DNA from: Brevibacillus laterosporus
Lineage (GTDB): Bacteria; Bacillota; Bacilli; Brevibacillales; Brevibacillaceae
Reading direction: 5' to 3'
DNA: 64,000 bases
Assembly (NCBI RefSeq): GCF_030489605.1
Contig: NZ_JAUKFY010000014.1
Coordinates: 62,001-126,000, forward strand
Part shown: piece by piece, positions 36,796-46,500 of the stretch
How positions within the stretch are numbered: position 1 is the first letter of the stretch
Layout: each line of letters opens with the position of its first letter
Notes under the pieces: generated by a model
Database searches by the model: none
Told to the model about the DNA's origin: nothing
What the model saw: the letters and a program-made list of their open reading frames with translations, nothing else
Program-made: the position numbers and the translations under genes

Positions 36796-36846
36796 TCAAA
36801 TAAACATGTAAAAATCTAAAAATACCACATGTTTAACCGCTCGCAC
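36796..36846 (-). CDS. 16-residue leader ORF downstream of the cobalamin riboswitch
   Basis: A GTG start with AGGAGGT five bases upstream opens a 16-codon ORF (sequence MRAVKHVVFLDFYMFI) that stops 23 bp before the terminator stem. Inside it AAACATGT and ACATGTTT form an 8-bp inverted repeat. A translating ribosome could influence terminator or antiterminator folding. It is too short to assess by codon use, so whether it is translated is an inference from the ribosome binding site alone. Confidence 0.4.
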   Translation of the reverse strand: MRAVKHVVFLDFYMFI

Positions 36847-36882
36847 GTAACACCTCCTATCCTCGTAGGAACTGATGTGTGC

Positions 36883-37062
36883 TAAAACAGGCAGGTCTCC
36901 TGGCTCATGATCATCGCGATTCGAACCTTCCCATTTTCATTTGAATGAAAACAGTGGTATTTTTTCGAATAGCTCCCAATTACAGTTGCGGGACAGCGTC
37001 GGATTCTAACCGCTCTTCCCTTTTAAGCAAATAACAAAGGTTATCTGCACCTGTTTCTACAC
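36883..37062 (-). ncRNA. Cobalamin (AdoCbl) riboswitch
   Basis: Read on the - strand, the element has all the hallmark blocks in order: GGTGC with ATAACC near 37050, AAAAGGGAAGAGCGGTTAGA then ATCCGACGCTGTCCCGCAAC, the conserved CCACTG segment, and the 3' GAGCCAGGAGACCTGCCTG. These are the B12-box and surrounding core sequences of the cobalamin riboswitch family. It precedes a leader ORF, an intrinsic terminator and the prpC-prpD-prpB operon on the same strand. Ligand binding would be expected to cause termination, so the operon would be on when B12 is low. Confidence 0.92.
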
Positions 37063-37368
37063 ATATTTGATTTTCAGCTTAAACATAACAAATAGTCCAA
37101 AAAATTACAATTATTAATTTTATATCTGTAGTGACTTTATTGCTTTGATATTGTCATATTGAACTTATTGTACATGTATATACACTCTCTAAACAAAAAA
37201 TAACCTCATAGCGGCTTCAAGTTCTGTTTAGCAATAAACGAATGAATGTAAAACTACAAGACTTCATATCCTGAAAACAGGGCAAAAATCCAATATATTG
37301 AATAGGGATATCCCGCTGTCTTATAATCAAAGAAAATACCATAATCAGGTAAATAAGGGAGGTATTTC
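37063..37368. other. Divergent promoter region
   Basis: AT-rich spacer between the riboswitch (- strand) and the serine hydrolase gene (+ strand). It should hold both promoters. No operator repeat stood out. Confidence 0.4.
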
Positions 37369-38571
37369 TTGAAGAGTAAACAACTGTCGAAAAAGAAAAT
37401 ATGGTCGTATAGCATAAGTATCGTTGTTGCTGCTATATTGCTTCTCCTTATGTGGGCAGTAGTTCGGAATTGGAACATTATTAACGTACTGAATAAGGAT
37501 AAGCTTAGCTATAATTTTCAGAGCATGGACAATATTTTTCCAAGTCGCGCTATAAAAGCATCGCAGCCTGTTTTCCAATTTGATACATTACAAAAAGAGT
37601 TGCCCCAAACTTATACATACAAAGATAAAACATTATCTATTGAAGACTTTTTACAACGAACAAAGACGAATGGATTACTAGTGCTCAAGGATGATAAGAT
37701 CGTGAAGGAATTCTATCAAAATGGTGTAAATGAACAAACAAGGTTTACCTCTTGGTCAGTGGCTAAGTCATTTATCTCCGCTCTCGTTGGCATCGCTATT
37801 GATGAAGGATTAATTAAAAATGTAAATGATCCAATCACCCACTATGTACCAGAATTGAAGGGCAGTGGCTACGATGGCGTGCCGATTAAGGATATTTTGC
37901 GAATGGCTTCTGGAGTTGCCTTTGATGAAGACTACGACGCCACCTTTTCAGATATAAACATGATGATGTATCAAACATTTCTATTCGATAAATCGGTGAA
38001 TGATTATGCATTGGGGCTACAATCTCAGCGTCCATCCGGAACCTTTCAGCATTATATCAGTATTGATACACAGGTTCTCGGCATGCTGATCAGCAAGGTT
38101 ACGGGCAATCCCCCGTCCCAATATTTACAGGAGAAAATCTGGGGTCCTCTTGGAATGGAATCTGATGCTTATTGGAGTACCGATCGCCTTGGCACAGAGC
38201 TGTCCTTTATGGGTTTAAACGCAACCATTAGGGATTATGCTAAATTTGGAAGCTTATATCTTCATGAAGGAAATTGGAACGGAAAACAAATCATTTCAAA
38301 AAAATGGGTGCAAGAATCCACACAGATAGAAAAGCCTCAGCCTAATCACGACCCCAAGGGAGTGTTAGGCTACCAATACCAATGGTGGGAGGCTGATCCT
38401 GCAGATGGTTCCTACAGCGCTATTGGGGTCTATGGACAATTCATCTATGTGAATCCGAAGGCTAACGTAGTAATCGTCAAAACCAGCGCTGACCCCGATT
38501 ACGGTAGAGATGATTATCATGATGAAAATTTTTCTGTATTTCAATCCATCGCGAATCATTTCAGTAAATAA
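37369..38571 (+). CDS. Membrane-anchored serine hydrolase (beta-lactamase/class C fold)
   Basis: A 400-residue protein starting at TTG behind GGGAGG. Residues 11-31 form a single transmembrane anchor; the rest is outside the cell. The catalytic SxxK is in SWSVAKSFISALVG, the second motif is near QHYISIDTQVLGM, and GVYGQFIYVNPKANVVIV near the C-terminus corresponds to the third-motif strand. This is the beta-lactamase-related family that includes esterases, D-aminopeptidases and penicillin-binding-protein-like enzymes; the substrate cannot be told. It is monocistronic and convergent with rpmG. Confidence 0.88.
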   Translation: MKSKQLSKKKIWSYSISIVVAAILLLLMWAVVRNWNIINVLNKDKLSYNFQSMDNIFPSRAIKASQPVFQFDTLQKELPQTYTYKDKTLSIEDFLQRTKTNGLLVLKDDKIVKEFYQNGVNEQTRFTSWSVAKSFISALVGIAIDEGLIKNVNDPITHYVPELKGSGYDGVPIKDILRMASGVAFDEDYDATFSDINMMMYQTFLFDKSVNDYALGLQSQRPSGTFQHYISIDTQVLGMLISKVTGNPPSQYLQEKIWGPLGMESDAYWSTDRLGTELSFMGLNATIRDYAKFGSLYLHEGNWNGKQIISKKWVQESTQIEKPQPNHDPKGVLGYQYQWWEADPADGSYSAIGVYGQFIYVNPKANVVIVKTSADPDYGRDDYHDENFSVFQSIANHFSK

Positions 38572-38682
38572 ACTTCATTTGCTTCTCATACTGACAGCAC
38601 GATTCTCTGCTAGCTGGTTTCCTTGCTACCCAATCTCCAGCTAGCAGCAAATGTGATTACAGAGATATCCCCGCCTATGATT

Positions 38683-38721
38683 AAGACACTCTTTTCTCTT
38701 AATATGCGAAAAGAGTGTCTT
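38683..38721. terminator. Terminator between convergent genes
   Basis: Perfect 14-bp arms AAGACACTCTTTTC and GAAAAGAGTGTCTT enclose an 11-nt loop, located between the serine hydrolase and rpmG stops. Confidence 0.75.
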
Positions 38722-38736
38722 TGCCTTATCTGCCGG

Positions 38737-38886
38737 CTATTTCGTTTCACGATGAAGGGTATATTTTTTTAGACGAGGGGAATATTTCTTTAGCTCTAGG
38801 CGTTCGGGATTATTTCTTTTATTTTTGGTTGTAATGTAGGTACGATCTCCAGATTCTGTGCATTGCAGGGTAACTGTTACTCTCAT
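38737..38886 (-). CDS. rpmG: Ribosomal protein L33, zinc-free (C-minus) paralogue
   Basis: A 49-residue L33 ([20 protein letters not shown] and so on), preceded by AGGAGGAG. Zinc-binding L33 has two CxxC motifs; here only one Cys (residue 9) is left, so this is the zinc-independent form. It follows the CobW GTPase gene by 27 bp, and two Zur boxes precede that gene. In Bacillus, Zur-controlled C-minus ribosomal proteins replace zinc-containing ones to release zinc during starvation, and the same role is inferred here. Confidence 0.9.
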   Translation of the reverse strand: MRVTVTLQCTESGDRTYITTKNKRNNPERLELKKYSPRLKKYTLHRETK

Positions 38887-38913
38887 AGGTTAACTCCTCC
38901 TGATCATTACTGT

Positions 38914-40134
38914 TTATTCATCCTGGATACTAAGCGTCTCCACAATAACATCACTTGTTGGTAATGGATCTCTCAACGTATTCCAGTCTGCATGCAGCTC
39001 TTCGTTTGTTAAAAGACAAGCATCTAAAGACCGGATGATATTGCCTTGGTCTAGATTAAACCCAATACATACAATCTCATTGATCCGATCTCCGAATTGA
39101 GGGTCCCATTCTTCTGCCCACTCAGGGTCTTCCGCCAGGATCTGCTGCTTCTCTTCTTCGGGTAAAGCCGACACCCAATAGCCCGCTGACTCCAATTGAA
39201 TCGATGGACCTGCCTGACTAATCGTTAAAGCTGTGTCATTACGGGTAGCAACCCATAGAAAGCCCTTTGCTCTCACCACATCTTCAGGCCAATCCTGAAG
39301 CCATTTATATAACCTTTCGGGGTGAAACGGAATTCTTCGGCGATAGACAAAAGAGGAGATTCCGTATTCTTCTGTCTCTGGAGTATGGCTTGGCTTTTGT
39401 AATTCCTGTAACCAACCGGCAGATTGACTTGCCTTTTCAAAATCGAACAGCCCAGTATGAAGAATTTCTTTAGGGTCTACCTTGCCATAAGAGCTTCGAA
39501 TGAATTTTGCCGTTGGCTGAAGCTTACGAAGAATTTGTTCCAAATGCTCTACATCCTGTTCTCTAACCATGTCACATTTATTTACGATTAAAACATCGCA
39601 AAACTCAATTTGGTCAATCAGCAATTCGACGATTTCACGCGTGTCTGACTCATCCACTGCATGACCGCGCTCCAATAAGCTTTCTCCCGAGGAAAAATCA
39701 TGCCAAAAACGATTCCCATCCACTACAGTCACCATTGTATCCAGCCGGCACATACGCGAAAGGTCTATCCCCATTTCCTCGTCTACATACGTGAAGGTTT
39801 GCGCTACTGGTAACGGCTCTCCTATTCCGGTGGATTCAATCAGGATGTAATCATAGCGATCCTCATTGACTAACCGTTCCACTTCTACTAATAAATCCTC
39901 ACGCAGCGTACAGCAAATACAACCGTTCGACAGCTCCACCACCTTCTCGTCTATTCTGGAAATCCCACCGCCATTCTGTATCAGATTGGAATCGATATTC
40001 ACCTCGCTCAGATCGTTTACAACGACTGCTGCACGAAGGCCCTCTCGATTGTTTAAAACATGATTCAAAATAGAAGTCTTACCCGCTCCAAGATATCCGC
40101 TTAAAACAGTAACCGGAACTCGCTTTTCATCCAT
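38914..40134 (-). CDS. CobW/COG0523-family zinc-responsive GTPase (YciC/ZagA-like)
   Basis: A 406-residue P-loop GTPase and metallochaperone. Walker A is GYLGAGKTS at residues 13-21 and the family metal motif CICC is at residues 72-75, followed by [13 protein letters not shown] (Walker B) and VNKCDM (NKxD). The CobW C-terminal domain spans roughly residues 245-385. Two Zur boxes lie directly upstream and the zinc-free L33 gene directly downstream, so it belongs to the zinc-starvation response, where such GTPases deliver zinc to essential enzymes. Confidence 0.93.
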   Translation of the reverse strand: MDEKRVPVTVLSGYLGAGKTSILNHVLNNREGLRAAVVVNDLSEVNIDSNLIQNGGGISRIDEKVVELSNGCICCTLREDLLVEVERLVNEDRYDYILIESTGIGEPLPVAQTFTYVDEEMGIDLSRMCRLDTMVTVVDGNRFWHDFSSGESLLERGHAVDESDTREIVELLIDQIEFCDVLIVNKCDMVREQDVEHLEQILRKLQPTAKFIRSSYGKVDPKEILHTGLFDFEKASQSAGWLQELQKPSHTPETEEYGISSFVYRRRIPFHPERLYKWLQDWPEDVVRAKGFLWVATRNDTALTISQAGPSIQLESAGYWVSALPEEEKQQILAEDPEWAEEWDPQFGDRINEIVCIGFNLDQGNIIRSLDACLLTNEELHADWNTLRDPLPTSDVIVETLSIQDE

Positions 40135-40190
40135 ATGTAAGTACCTTCTTTCGTACAGGTATAGAAGATGATAGATAGTATGCCGGAATC

Positions 40191-40211
40191 AAATCGTAAT
40201 GATTACGATTT
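40191..40211 (-). promoter_or_regulatory. Zur box 1 (perfect)
   Basis: AAATCGTAAT-G-ATTACGATTT is a perfect 10-1-10 palindrome matching the Bacillus Zur consensus TCGTAAT-N-ATTACGA, 57 bp upstream of the CobW-family start. Confidence 0.92.
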
Positions 40212-40253
40212 AACCAATATACTACTGCACTCAAAGCAACAAGTCAACACAAA

Positions 40254-40268
40254 TAATAATCGTTACGA
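40254..40268 (-). promoter_or_regulatory. Zur box 2 (imperfect)
   Basis: TAATAAT-C-GTTACGA (reverse TCGTAAC-G-ATTATTA) keeps most of the Zur consensus, 54 bp upstream of box 1. Confidence 0.65.
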
Positions 40269-40434
40269 TTTACAAACGGTAGATTTGTTATAGAAACTAG
40301 CCAAGCGCTTAAAGCAAGGGACTTCCAGACTAACGGAAAAAAGCCCGTAACAACAAGTTTTTTGCTGTTACAAAGCTTCCAAAGAATAGAACTGCATTTC
40401 GAAATTGTTGCTTAACAGATAAGATAGTATCTCT

Positions 40435-40908
40435 CTACATAGTCAGGCTTGCAGGAGTAGCTTTACTTACCTTAATCAAATCAGCGGGATTAAGAAAGAT
40501 TTGCAAGCCCCTTTTACCAGCACTAATACTAATTAGCTGGAGGCTGAGAGCTGACTCGTCAATAAATAGTGGGTAATTTTTTTTGGTGCCTAGAGGTGAA
40601 CACCCGCCCCGTATGTATCCCGTTAACTCTAGTATCTCTTTCATTGGCACCATTTCTACCTTCTTATTCTTACTGACGGCTGCCAGTAATTTTAAGTGAA
40701 GCTCCTTATGGGCAGGAATACAAGCCATGATAACCCCGGTCTTATCACCACGAAGTACCAGAGTTTTAAAAACCTGCTCTACTCGCAAATCGACCTGCTG
40801 AGCTACATGTTTTGCGTTTAAATGCTCCTCATCCCATTCGTACTCATGCACCGCATAGAGAACCTTATGTTTATCCAGCAAACGACAAGCATTTGTTTTA
40901 TTGCTCAT
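40435..40908 (-). CDS. ybaK: YbaK/EbsC-type Cys-tRNA(Pro) deacylase
   Basis: A 157-residue member of the YbaK/ProX family, which hydrolyses mischarged Cys-tRNA(Pro). Conserved segments are VEQVFKTLVLRGDKTGVIMACIPAHKEL, where the Lys of FKTL is catalytic, and YIRGGCSPLGTKKNYPLFID with the GGxSPxG motif (here GGCSPLG). It is monocistronic, with no obvious tie to the Zur operon. Confidence 0.88.
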   Translation of the reverse strand: MSNKTNACRLLDKHKVLYAVHEYEWDEEHLNAKHVAQQVDLRVEQVFKTLVLRGDKTGVIMACIPAHKELHLKLLAAVSKNKKVEMVPMKEILELTGYIRGGCSPLGTKKNYPLFIDESALSLQLISISAGKRGLQIFLNPADLIKVSKATPASLTM

Positions 40909-41053
40909 ATCATTACACTTCCTTATAAGGGTTACCCTTATTATAACGTATGTAAGAATTTCTTTTATTCGATTTGCCTCTTTAGTTAACCTAGTCCCTT
41001 TGTAAAAAGTAGTCTATAGCCCTGCTGTTTGTCCCCTATACGATTTCTATCTA

Positions 41054-42184
41054 TCATTTTCTTGCTATCAAAACCCATTGTAATCCCATCGCAATCACTA
41101 AAATACCTCCTGTAAGATAAGGTAACATCACCGGGTCCATTCCTTGTTCTAGCCAAATTCCATTTGTCATTGTCCCAATTGATCCAGCAAGATAATTGAT
41201 AGAGCTTAAGAGGGCAATGGAAATAGTAGCATGCTCAGGACTGATTTCAACTAGTGTTTTTTGCTGAGTTGCTAAGGCCGCCCAGCCACTAGCACCCCAC
41301 AGCAGCAAGACGATAGCAAGTATGGCTGACAGGGAATGAATGCTGTCCAATACGATAAATGAGATTAGCATCATGATTAATAAGCACATTAATATAACTC
41401 TGGGTCTCTTATAAAAATCCATAAGATAACCAATGATAAAACTCCCAGCAATGCCACCGATTCCCCACATCCAAATAAAAACAATCGATTGCTCAAATCC
41501 ATATGCCCTAATAATAAGATCTAGGTACGTATATAAGCCTAAACTGCAAAAGCTAAGGAGCACAGTTATCATCATGACAAGCGTTATCTCTTTATTTTTA
41601 AACATACCCACTCGTTCTCTGAGAGTCGGCAAACTATTTGATTGTACCTCTGGGAACTTCCACCATACAGCTACGATTCCCAATACACCAATTAATACAA
41701 TAAACCACATAGTCATCCGCCATTCAAAGATAGCAGAAATATAAATCCCCAAAGGGACGCCTATCACAGTTCCAGCACTCATTCCTAATAAGATTGTACT
41801 TAACGCCCTCCCCCTTTGCTTTTCCTCAACTAATGAAACGGATGCTGATGAAGCTAATGGCGAGTAAAGCCCTGCGCCTATCCCCGCTAGTCCTCTTGAA
41901 ATCAGTAAAAGGATAAACTGATTCGTAACCGCAGTAATAAAATTAGCAAATGTGAATATTGATAAAGCCGTTACTAATGTATATTTTGCATTTGTTTTAC
42001 TCATGATGGCTGCAAATACAGGAGCGGCAATCGCATAGCATAAGGTAAATACGCTTACAGTTTGACCAGCGACTCCAATAGATACATTAAAATCTTCAGC
42101 AAGACTAGGTAAAATTCCAGCCATCACATAAGCATCCACACCTAGTGCGAACATACCCAACAGCAATAAATATATCCTTCTCAA
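41054..42184 (-). CDS. MFS transporter (arabinose efflux/DHA1-like)
   Basis: A 376-residue 12-helix transporter starting at TTG. The N-terminal MFALGVDAYVMAGILPSLAEDF and GQTVSVFTLCYAIAAPVFAA are typical of AraJ/YdhP-like DHA1 exporters; the loop 4-5 motif is SRGLAGIGAGLYSPLASSASVS. It is divergent from a LysR regulator gene 100 bp away, the usual pairing for inducible efflux. The substrate is unknown. Confidence 0.88.
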   Translation of the reverse strand: MRRIYLLLLGMFALGVDAYVMAGILPSLAEDFNVSIGVAGQTVSVFTLCYAIAAPVFAAIMSKTNAKYTLVTALSIFTFANFITAVTNQFILLLISRGLAGIGAGLYSPLASSASVSLVEEKQRGRALSTILLGMSAGTVIGVPLGIYISAIFEWRMTMWFIVLIGVLGIVAVWWKFPEVQSNSLPTLRERVGMFKNKEITLVMMITVLLSFCSLGLYTYLDLIIRAYGFEQSIVFIWMWGIGGIAGSFIIGYLMDFYKRPRVILMCLLIMMLISFIVLDSIHSLSAILAIVLLLWGASGWAALATQQKTLVEISPEHATISIALLSSINYLAGSIGTMTNGIWLEQGMDPVMLPYLTGGILVIAMGLQWVLIARK

Positions 42185-42283
42185 TGGTAATCACCCTTTT
42201 TCTTTGATGTTCAATTCCTATCCTATCGGGTATAGTCATATTAGTGAAATTAATAATATGCATAGAAGGTATGAGGATAACTT

Positions 42284-43144
42284 ATGACGATAGCTAGATA
42301 TGAGGTATTACAAAAGGTTGTTGAGCTAGGGAATTTTACACGAGCTGCTGAACAGCTTAACATGACTCAATCAGCAGTCAGCCATGCTATTGCAAGTTTA
42401 GAAAAAGAGTTTGGCTATCCTTTGCTACACCGAAATAAGCAAGCAGAAATTAGTCGGACTGCATTTGCCGATCGAATCCTGCCGCATATACAGCAGATTC
42501 TCAAGAGCGAGGCTATTATTAAGCAGGAATTATCGATTCAGAATAATCAACTCGAGGGCACTCTAAAAATAGGGGCCTTTACAAGCGCCGCATCACAGAT
42601 CTTACCTGCCATGCTGGCAAATTTAAAAAAGACCTATTCTGGTGTAAAAGTCATTTTATTTGAGGGCACATATGGCGAAATCATGGAGTGGATTGTAAAC
42701 GGTACCGTAGATATTGGCTTTATTGTTGATGCTCATGTCAATCACCGTTTGAACGTGATACCCGTAAAAAAAGATGAATTAGTTTTGGGTTTGCCTAAAA
42801 ACCACACCCTTTGTCAGCAAAAAGTCGTTGATATTAAAAAAATAGCTGATATGGACTTTATCATGCCAAAAGGCCCTTATCAGTCATTAGTTTTAGAAAA
42901 TTTAACCGCTCATCAGGTACGTCCCCATGTCATTTTAGAGGTTCTTCATTGTGAAACGATCGTCAACATGGTCTCTCAGGGTATTGGGATTACGATGGGT
43001 CCTGAGCTATTTTTCAAATCACATAAGAATATTGAAATAAGGAAGGTAAAGCAAAAGAAATATCGGCAAATCTGCTTGGCTTTTAAAGAAGTAACCCCTA
43101 TTGTTACTGCCTTTTGTCTATGTAATCAGTTGCAGCATGCGTAA
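42284..43144 (+). CDS. LysR-family transcriptional regulator
   Basis: A 286-residue regulator. The HTH is at residues 1-60 (VVELGNFTRAAEQLNMTQSAVSHAIASLE) and the periplasmic-binding-like effector domain begins LEGTLKIGAFTSAASQILPAML. It is divergent from an MFS transporter gene, which it probably controls along with itself. No operator was resolved in the 99-bp gap. Confidence 0.9.
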   Translation: MTIARYEVLQKVVELGNFTRAAEQLNMTQSAVSHAIASLEKEFGYPLLHRNKQAEISRTAFADRILPHIQQILKSEAIIKQELSIQNNQLEGTLKIGAFTSAASQILPAMLANLKKTYSGVKVILFEGTYGEIMEWIVNGTVDIGFIVDAHVNHRLNVIPVKKDELVLGLPKNHTLCQQKVVDIKKIADMDFIMPKGPYQSLVLENLTAHQVRPHVILEVLHCETIVNMVSQGIGITMGPELFFKSHKNIEIRKVKQKKYRQICLAFKEVTPIVTAFCLCNQLQHA

Positions 43145-43460
43145 TATGGCTCTCCTGATTTCCCCTCTCTTCATACCGTTTGTCACAAAATTCGTTGCTT
43201 GCTTGTTATATGTGCAAACTGAAACGGGGAGAGGATTTGCATGCAGGAAGACTTCTATGGGAAACCAGATTGAAACAGTGGGATTCCTGCATGCTTCCAA
43301 GGAAGCTATTCAGCATATTTACTTTGTCAAAAATCCAGATAAACTCAGATATGTGGAAACTGTCATTGGGTGCCGAAAAAAAGAGCATGTATGAATTACA
43401 AATCAGGTACTGAATTCCTACGGGTTTTACCACAGATCAACTAAGTCGTTTCGTAAATAA
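43145..43460. other. Region with possible short ORF, unrecognised
   Basis: An ATG at about 43257 opens a 45-codon frame (MGNQIETVGFLHASKEAIQH and so on) whose composition looks protein-like. It has only a distant GGGGAGAGG site and no recognised family. It may be a degraded gene. Nothing else was supported here. Confidence 0.25.
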
Positions 43461-43461
43461 A

Positions 43462-43512
43462 AATGCCACTCGTAAGGCATCCGCTGGACGTCCTTAGAGT
43501 GGCGCTATTTTA
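43462..43512 (-). terminator. Terminator of the SLH surface-protein gene
   Basis: The stem pairs TGCCACTC with GAGTGGCG and has an inner ACG/CGT region. On the - strand it ends near a T-rich stretch after the SLH stop. Confidence 0.6.
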
Positions 43513-43528
43513 ATACTGTACCATTTGA

Positions 43529-46500
43529 TTATTTCTTCTCAGGCATTTTATGCACTACTTGTTCGAGCAGCACTGCAATTTCCGCTCTTGAAGCAGGAGC
43601 CGTTGGATTGAGATTTTTACCGTCTCCTTTTACAATTCCTTCTGCTACTAATGCGCTGATAGCTTCCTTCGCGTTATTCTTCACCTTATTAGAATCGGCA
43701 AAACGATTCAGCTCAGCCGCTTCACCCTTTTTCAGCTCCATACCGGACTTAATCATGGCCTGATACAAGATAACCATTAGATCTTGTCTTGTAATAGGCG
43801 TGTCTGGATTGAACTGTTCACCCTCGAAGCCCTGAATGATTCCTTGATCCTTCAGGCTTGTTACTGCCCCGGAAAAATAGTTATTTTGTGGGACATCCAG
43901 GGTGCTTCCTGCCGCATCTGACTTCAGATCAAACATTCTCACCACGATAAGAGCAAAATCTCCCCCCTTCATGGCCGCTTTTGGAGTAAATGTGTGATCA
44001 GAGGTTCCTAAAATGATTCCCTTAGAATTCAACAGCTCGATTGAGTTTTGCGCCCACTTATGGTTTTGCAAATCATTAAACGTTCTTTTTATCGAATTGC
44101 CTTCTTTTTCGGCTTTAGCAGAATTTTGGGTTCCTTGGTTGCTTGTTGCTGTTGGCGTTGTTGCTGTTGCTGTATTTTTGTTTTGATCCGTATCTTTGTC
44201 TCTCTCTTTGTCTCTCTCTTTGTCTCTATCCCTATCTCTATCTCTGTCCCTGTCTCTATCTCTATTTTTATCCGTCCCTTTATCTGGTTCCTTCTCTTTA
44301 TCCTTCTCCGGTTCTTTATCCCTGTTTTTCTCTGGTCTCTTATCTCTGTCTCTCTCAGGCTCTTTATCTCTGTTTTGATCCGGTTCCTTATCTCTGTCTT
44401 TCTCAGGCTCTTTATCTCTGTTTTTCTCTGGTTCCTTATCTCTGTCTCTCTCAGGCTCTTTATCTCTATTTTGATCCGGTTCCTTATCTCTGTCTTTCTC
44501 AGGCTCTCTATCTCTGTTTTTCTCTGGTTCCTTATTTCTGTCTCTCTCAGGCTCTCTATCTCTGTTTTTCTCTGGTTCCTTATTTCTGTCTCTCTCAGGC
44601 TCTTTATTTCTGTTTTGATCCGGTTCTTTATCTTTGCTTTGTTCCGGCTCTTTCGCCTCGCCATCTGTACTTACATCCGGCTTGCTTTCTTTTTCTTTGT
44701 CAGTAACTGTTTTAACCGCTACCTTTAATTCCTTTGCACCTTCTTGGAGGGCGTCGAATGAAATCTTGCTTCCTTCCGCGCTTACCTTATATACATGTGC
44801 TATTCCGTAATCTGCCGCTAGGCGATTCGATACCTTCTGTGCAACAGCGGAGGCATCATCATTTGCCTCTACCGGAACAGCAATTTGCTTATCGATTTTA
44901 TCATCAGTGATCTGGACAACAAGATTACCCGCTGTACGTGCACCTGTATTTACTTGAGTGCTGAACTTAGCCTTTTGTCCAACAATCCCAAAGCTTCCTT
45001 CCGTTCTGGTCTCCAGCTCGCCCCATGTCAGTCCTTCAACCGCTGAGCCACTTCCATTATCTACCACATTAAGAATGACATTAGCGCTGTTGCCTGTTCC
45101 TGGTTTTTGCTTAACAATGATTCCCGCTGGTGACGCGGAAGTGATAACTTCATAATTTCTGCCCTCAGGATGATGTAATAGAGCGGCTTTCAGCACATTT
45201 TCTATTTCGGCCAGCACATCTTTGTTCTTCCAGCCCACATATAGCTTGTGGTTTAATGCTAATTTGCGGCCTAAGTAGTCAACTGTATTTACTTCTTCAT
45301 TATTGATGTACATTTGTAACACCAAAAGAGCCGTTCCAGGTCCATTGATCGGTTGTCCATTCGAGCCTGTGACATCTCCAGACAATGGTAAGAAATATTC
45401 ACCTAGCACCTCGGTCGTATCTCGTCCTTGCCTCTCGACAGATACATCACTCATCGTAACTCCCACATTTACCGTCGGTTCAATCTTCGCATCAACCTTA
45501 ACGTTAACCTGTGCCTTGACACCGTTCCCTTTTACTCCCTCAGGAAGATTGATCAACGCTCCTGTTATCGTAAATGCCTGTTCTTTGGCATTACCTTTTT
45601 CATAGCTAATGTTATGTAAATCCCACTGCACATCTGCCTTGATGTTAGCACCATCAGATAATACGACAGTTACTTGCTTTGGCAGGTGTAGCGTTTCTAG
45701 TGAAGCATTCGTACCGCTAACGATTCCGGTAATGTCTGCTATCGGATTCAACGACTGCACATAACGCATTGCGTTTACTGAGAGATTAGCAATTATCTTT
45801 TGACTAGGTTGAGCAACGCCGGCTGGCAAGTGAACTAATGTACCCTTAACCTCCACTGCTTGTTGTTGTTCATTGGATGGGTCATAATTTGATGACATCA
45901 GCTCCCATGTGACATCCACTTTTTTCGTTTTCCCGTTGCTTAACGTCACATCTGCTTGCTGCGGCAGATAAAACGCAAGTGCTGTTTTGCTAATGCCGTT
46001 AGGCACTTGTGCCACCTGTACAGGATCAATGCGTGTAACCTGAACAGCAGCATCAACAGTTATTCTCGCCTCTGCTTTTACTCCATTTGGATTTTTTAAA
46101 CCAGCGGGAATTTTTTGTAATGTACCAGCCACAGTAAAAGTCTGCTCGGCTGTATTGCCAGGGTCATATGTACTGCCATCTACATTCCATTCGATTGGCA
46201 CCTGAGCCTTGCTACCGTCACTCAATTCGGCTTCTATTTGTTCAGGCAAGCCTAGTGCTGTTTCTGTTTTTTTAGTGCCATTCAAAACATTGTTGATTTC
46301 AACAGGCAAAAGCCTAGTGATTGTACGTGCATCTTTGAAGGAAACCTTTATTTTGGCCTTAACACCATTGCTATTAGCAATTCCCACTGGAGGCAAACCA
46401 GTTCGATCTCCCAAATTACCGAAGAATTGAACCGTATGGGCGCCCTGATTGCTTTCATCATAATCTCCACGTTCCCAAGAAACCTCAACTGATTGGGTTG

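Noticed and set aside
36707-36799. Longer start (36799) for the small protein before prpC
   Set aside because: It would begin inside the riboswitch terminator. The TTG at 36706 has an AGGAGGG site at correct spacing.
37254-37578. Antisense ORFs over the start of the serine hydrolase gene
   Set aside because: They are frames opposite a real gene with its own ribosome binding site; no family match.
44048-44728. Long ORFs on both strands and other frames across the repeat region
   Set aside because: They are shadows of the 21-bp repeat array. The frames contain only Leu/Ser/Phe- or Arg/Lys-rich low-complexity translation without ribosome binding sites.
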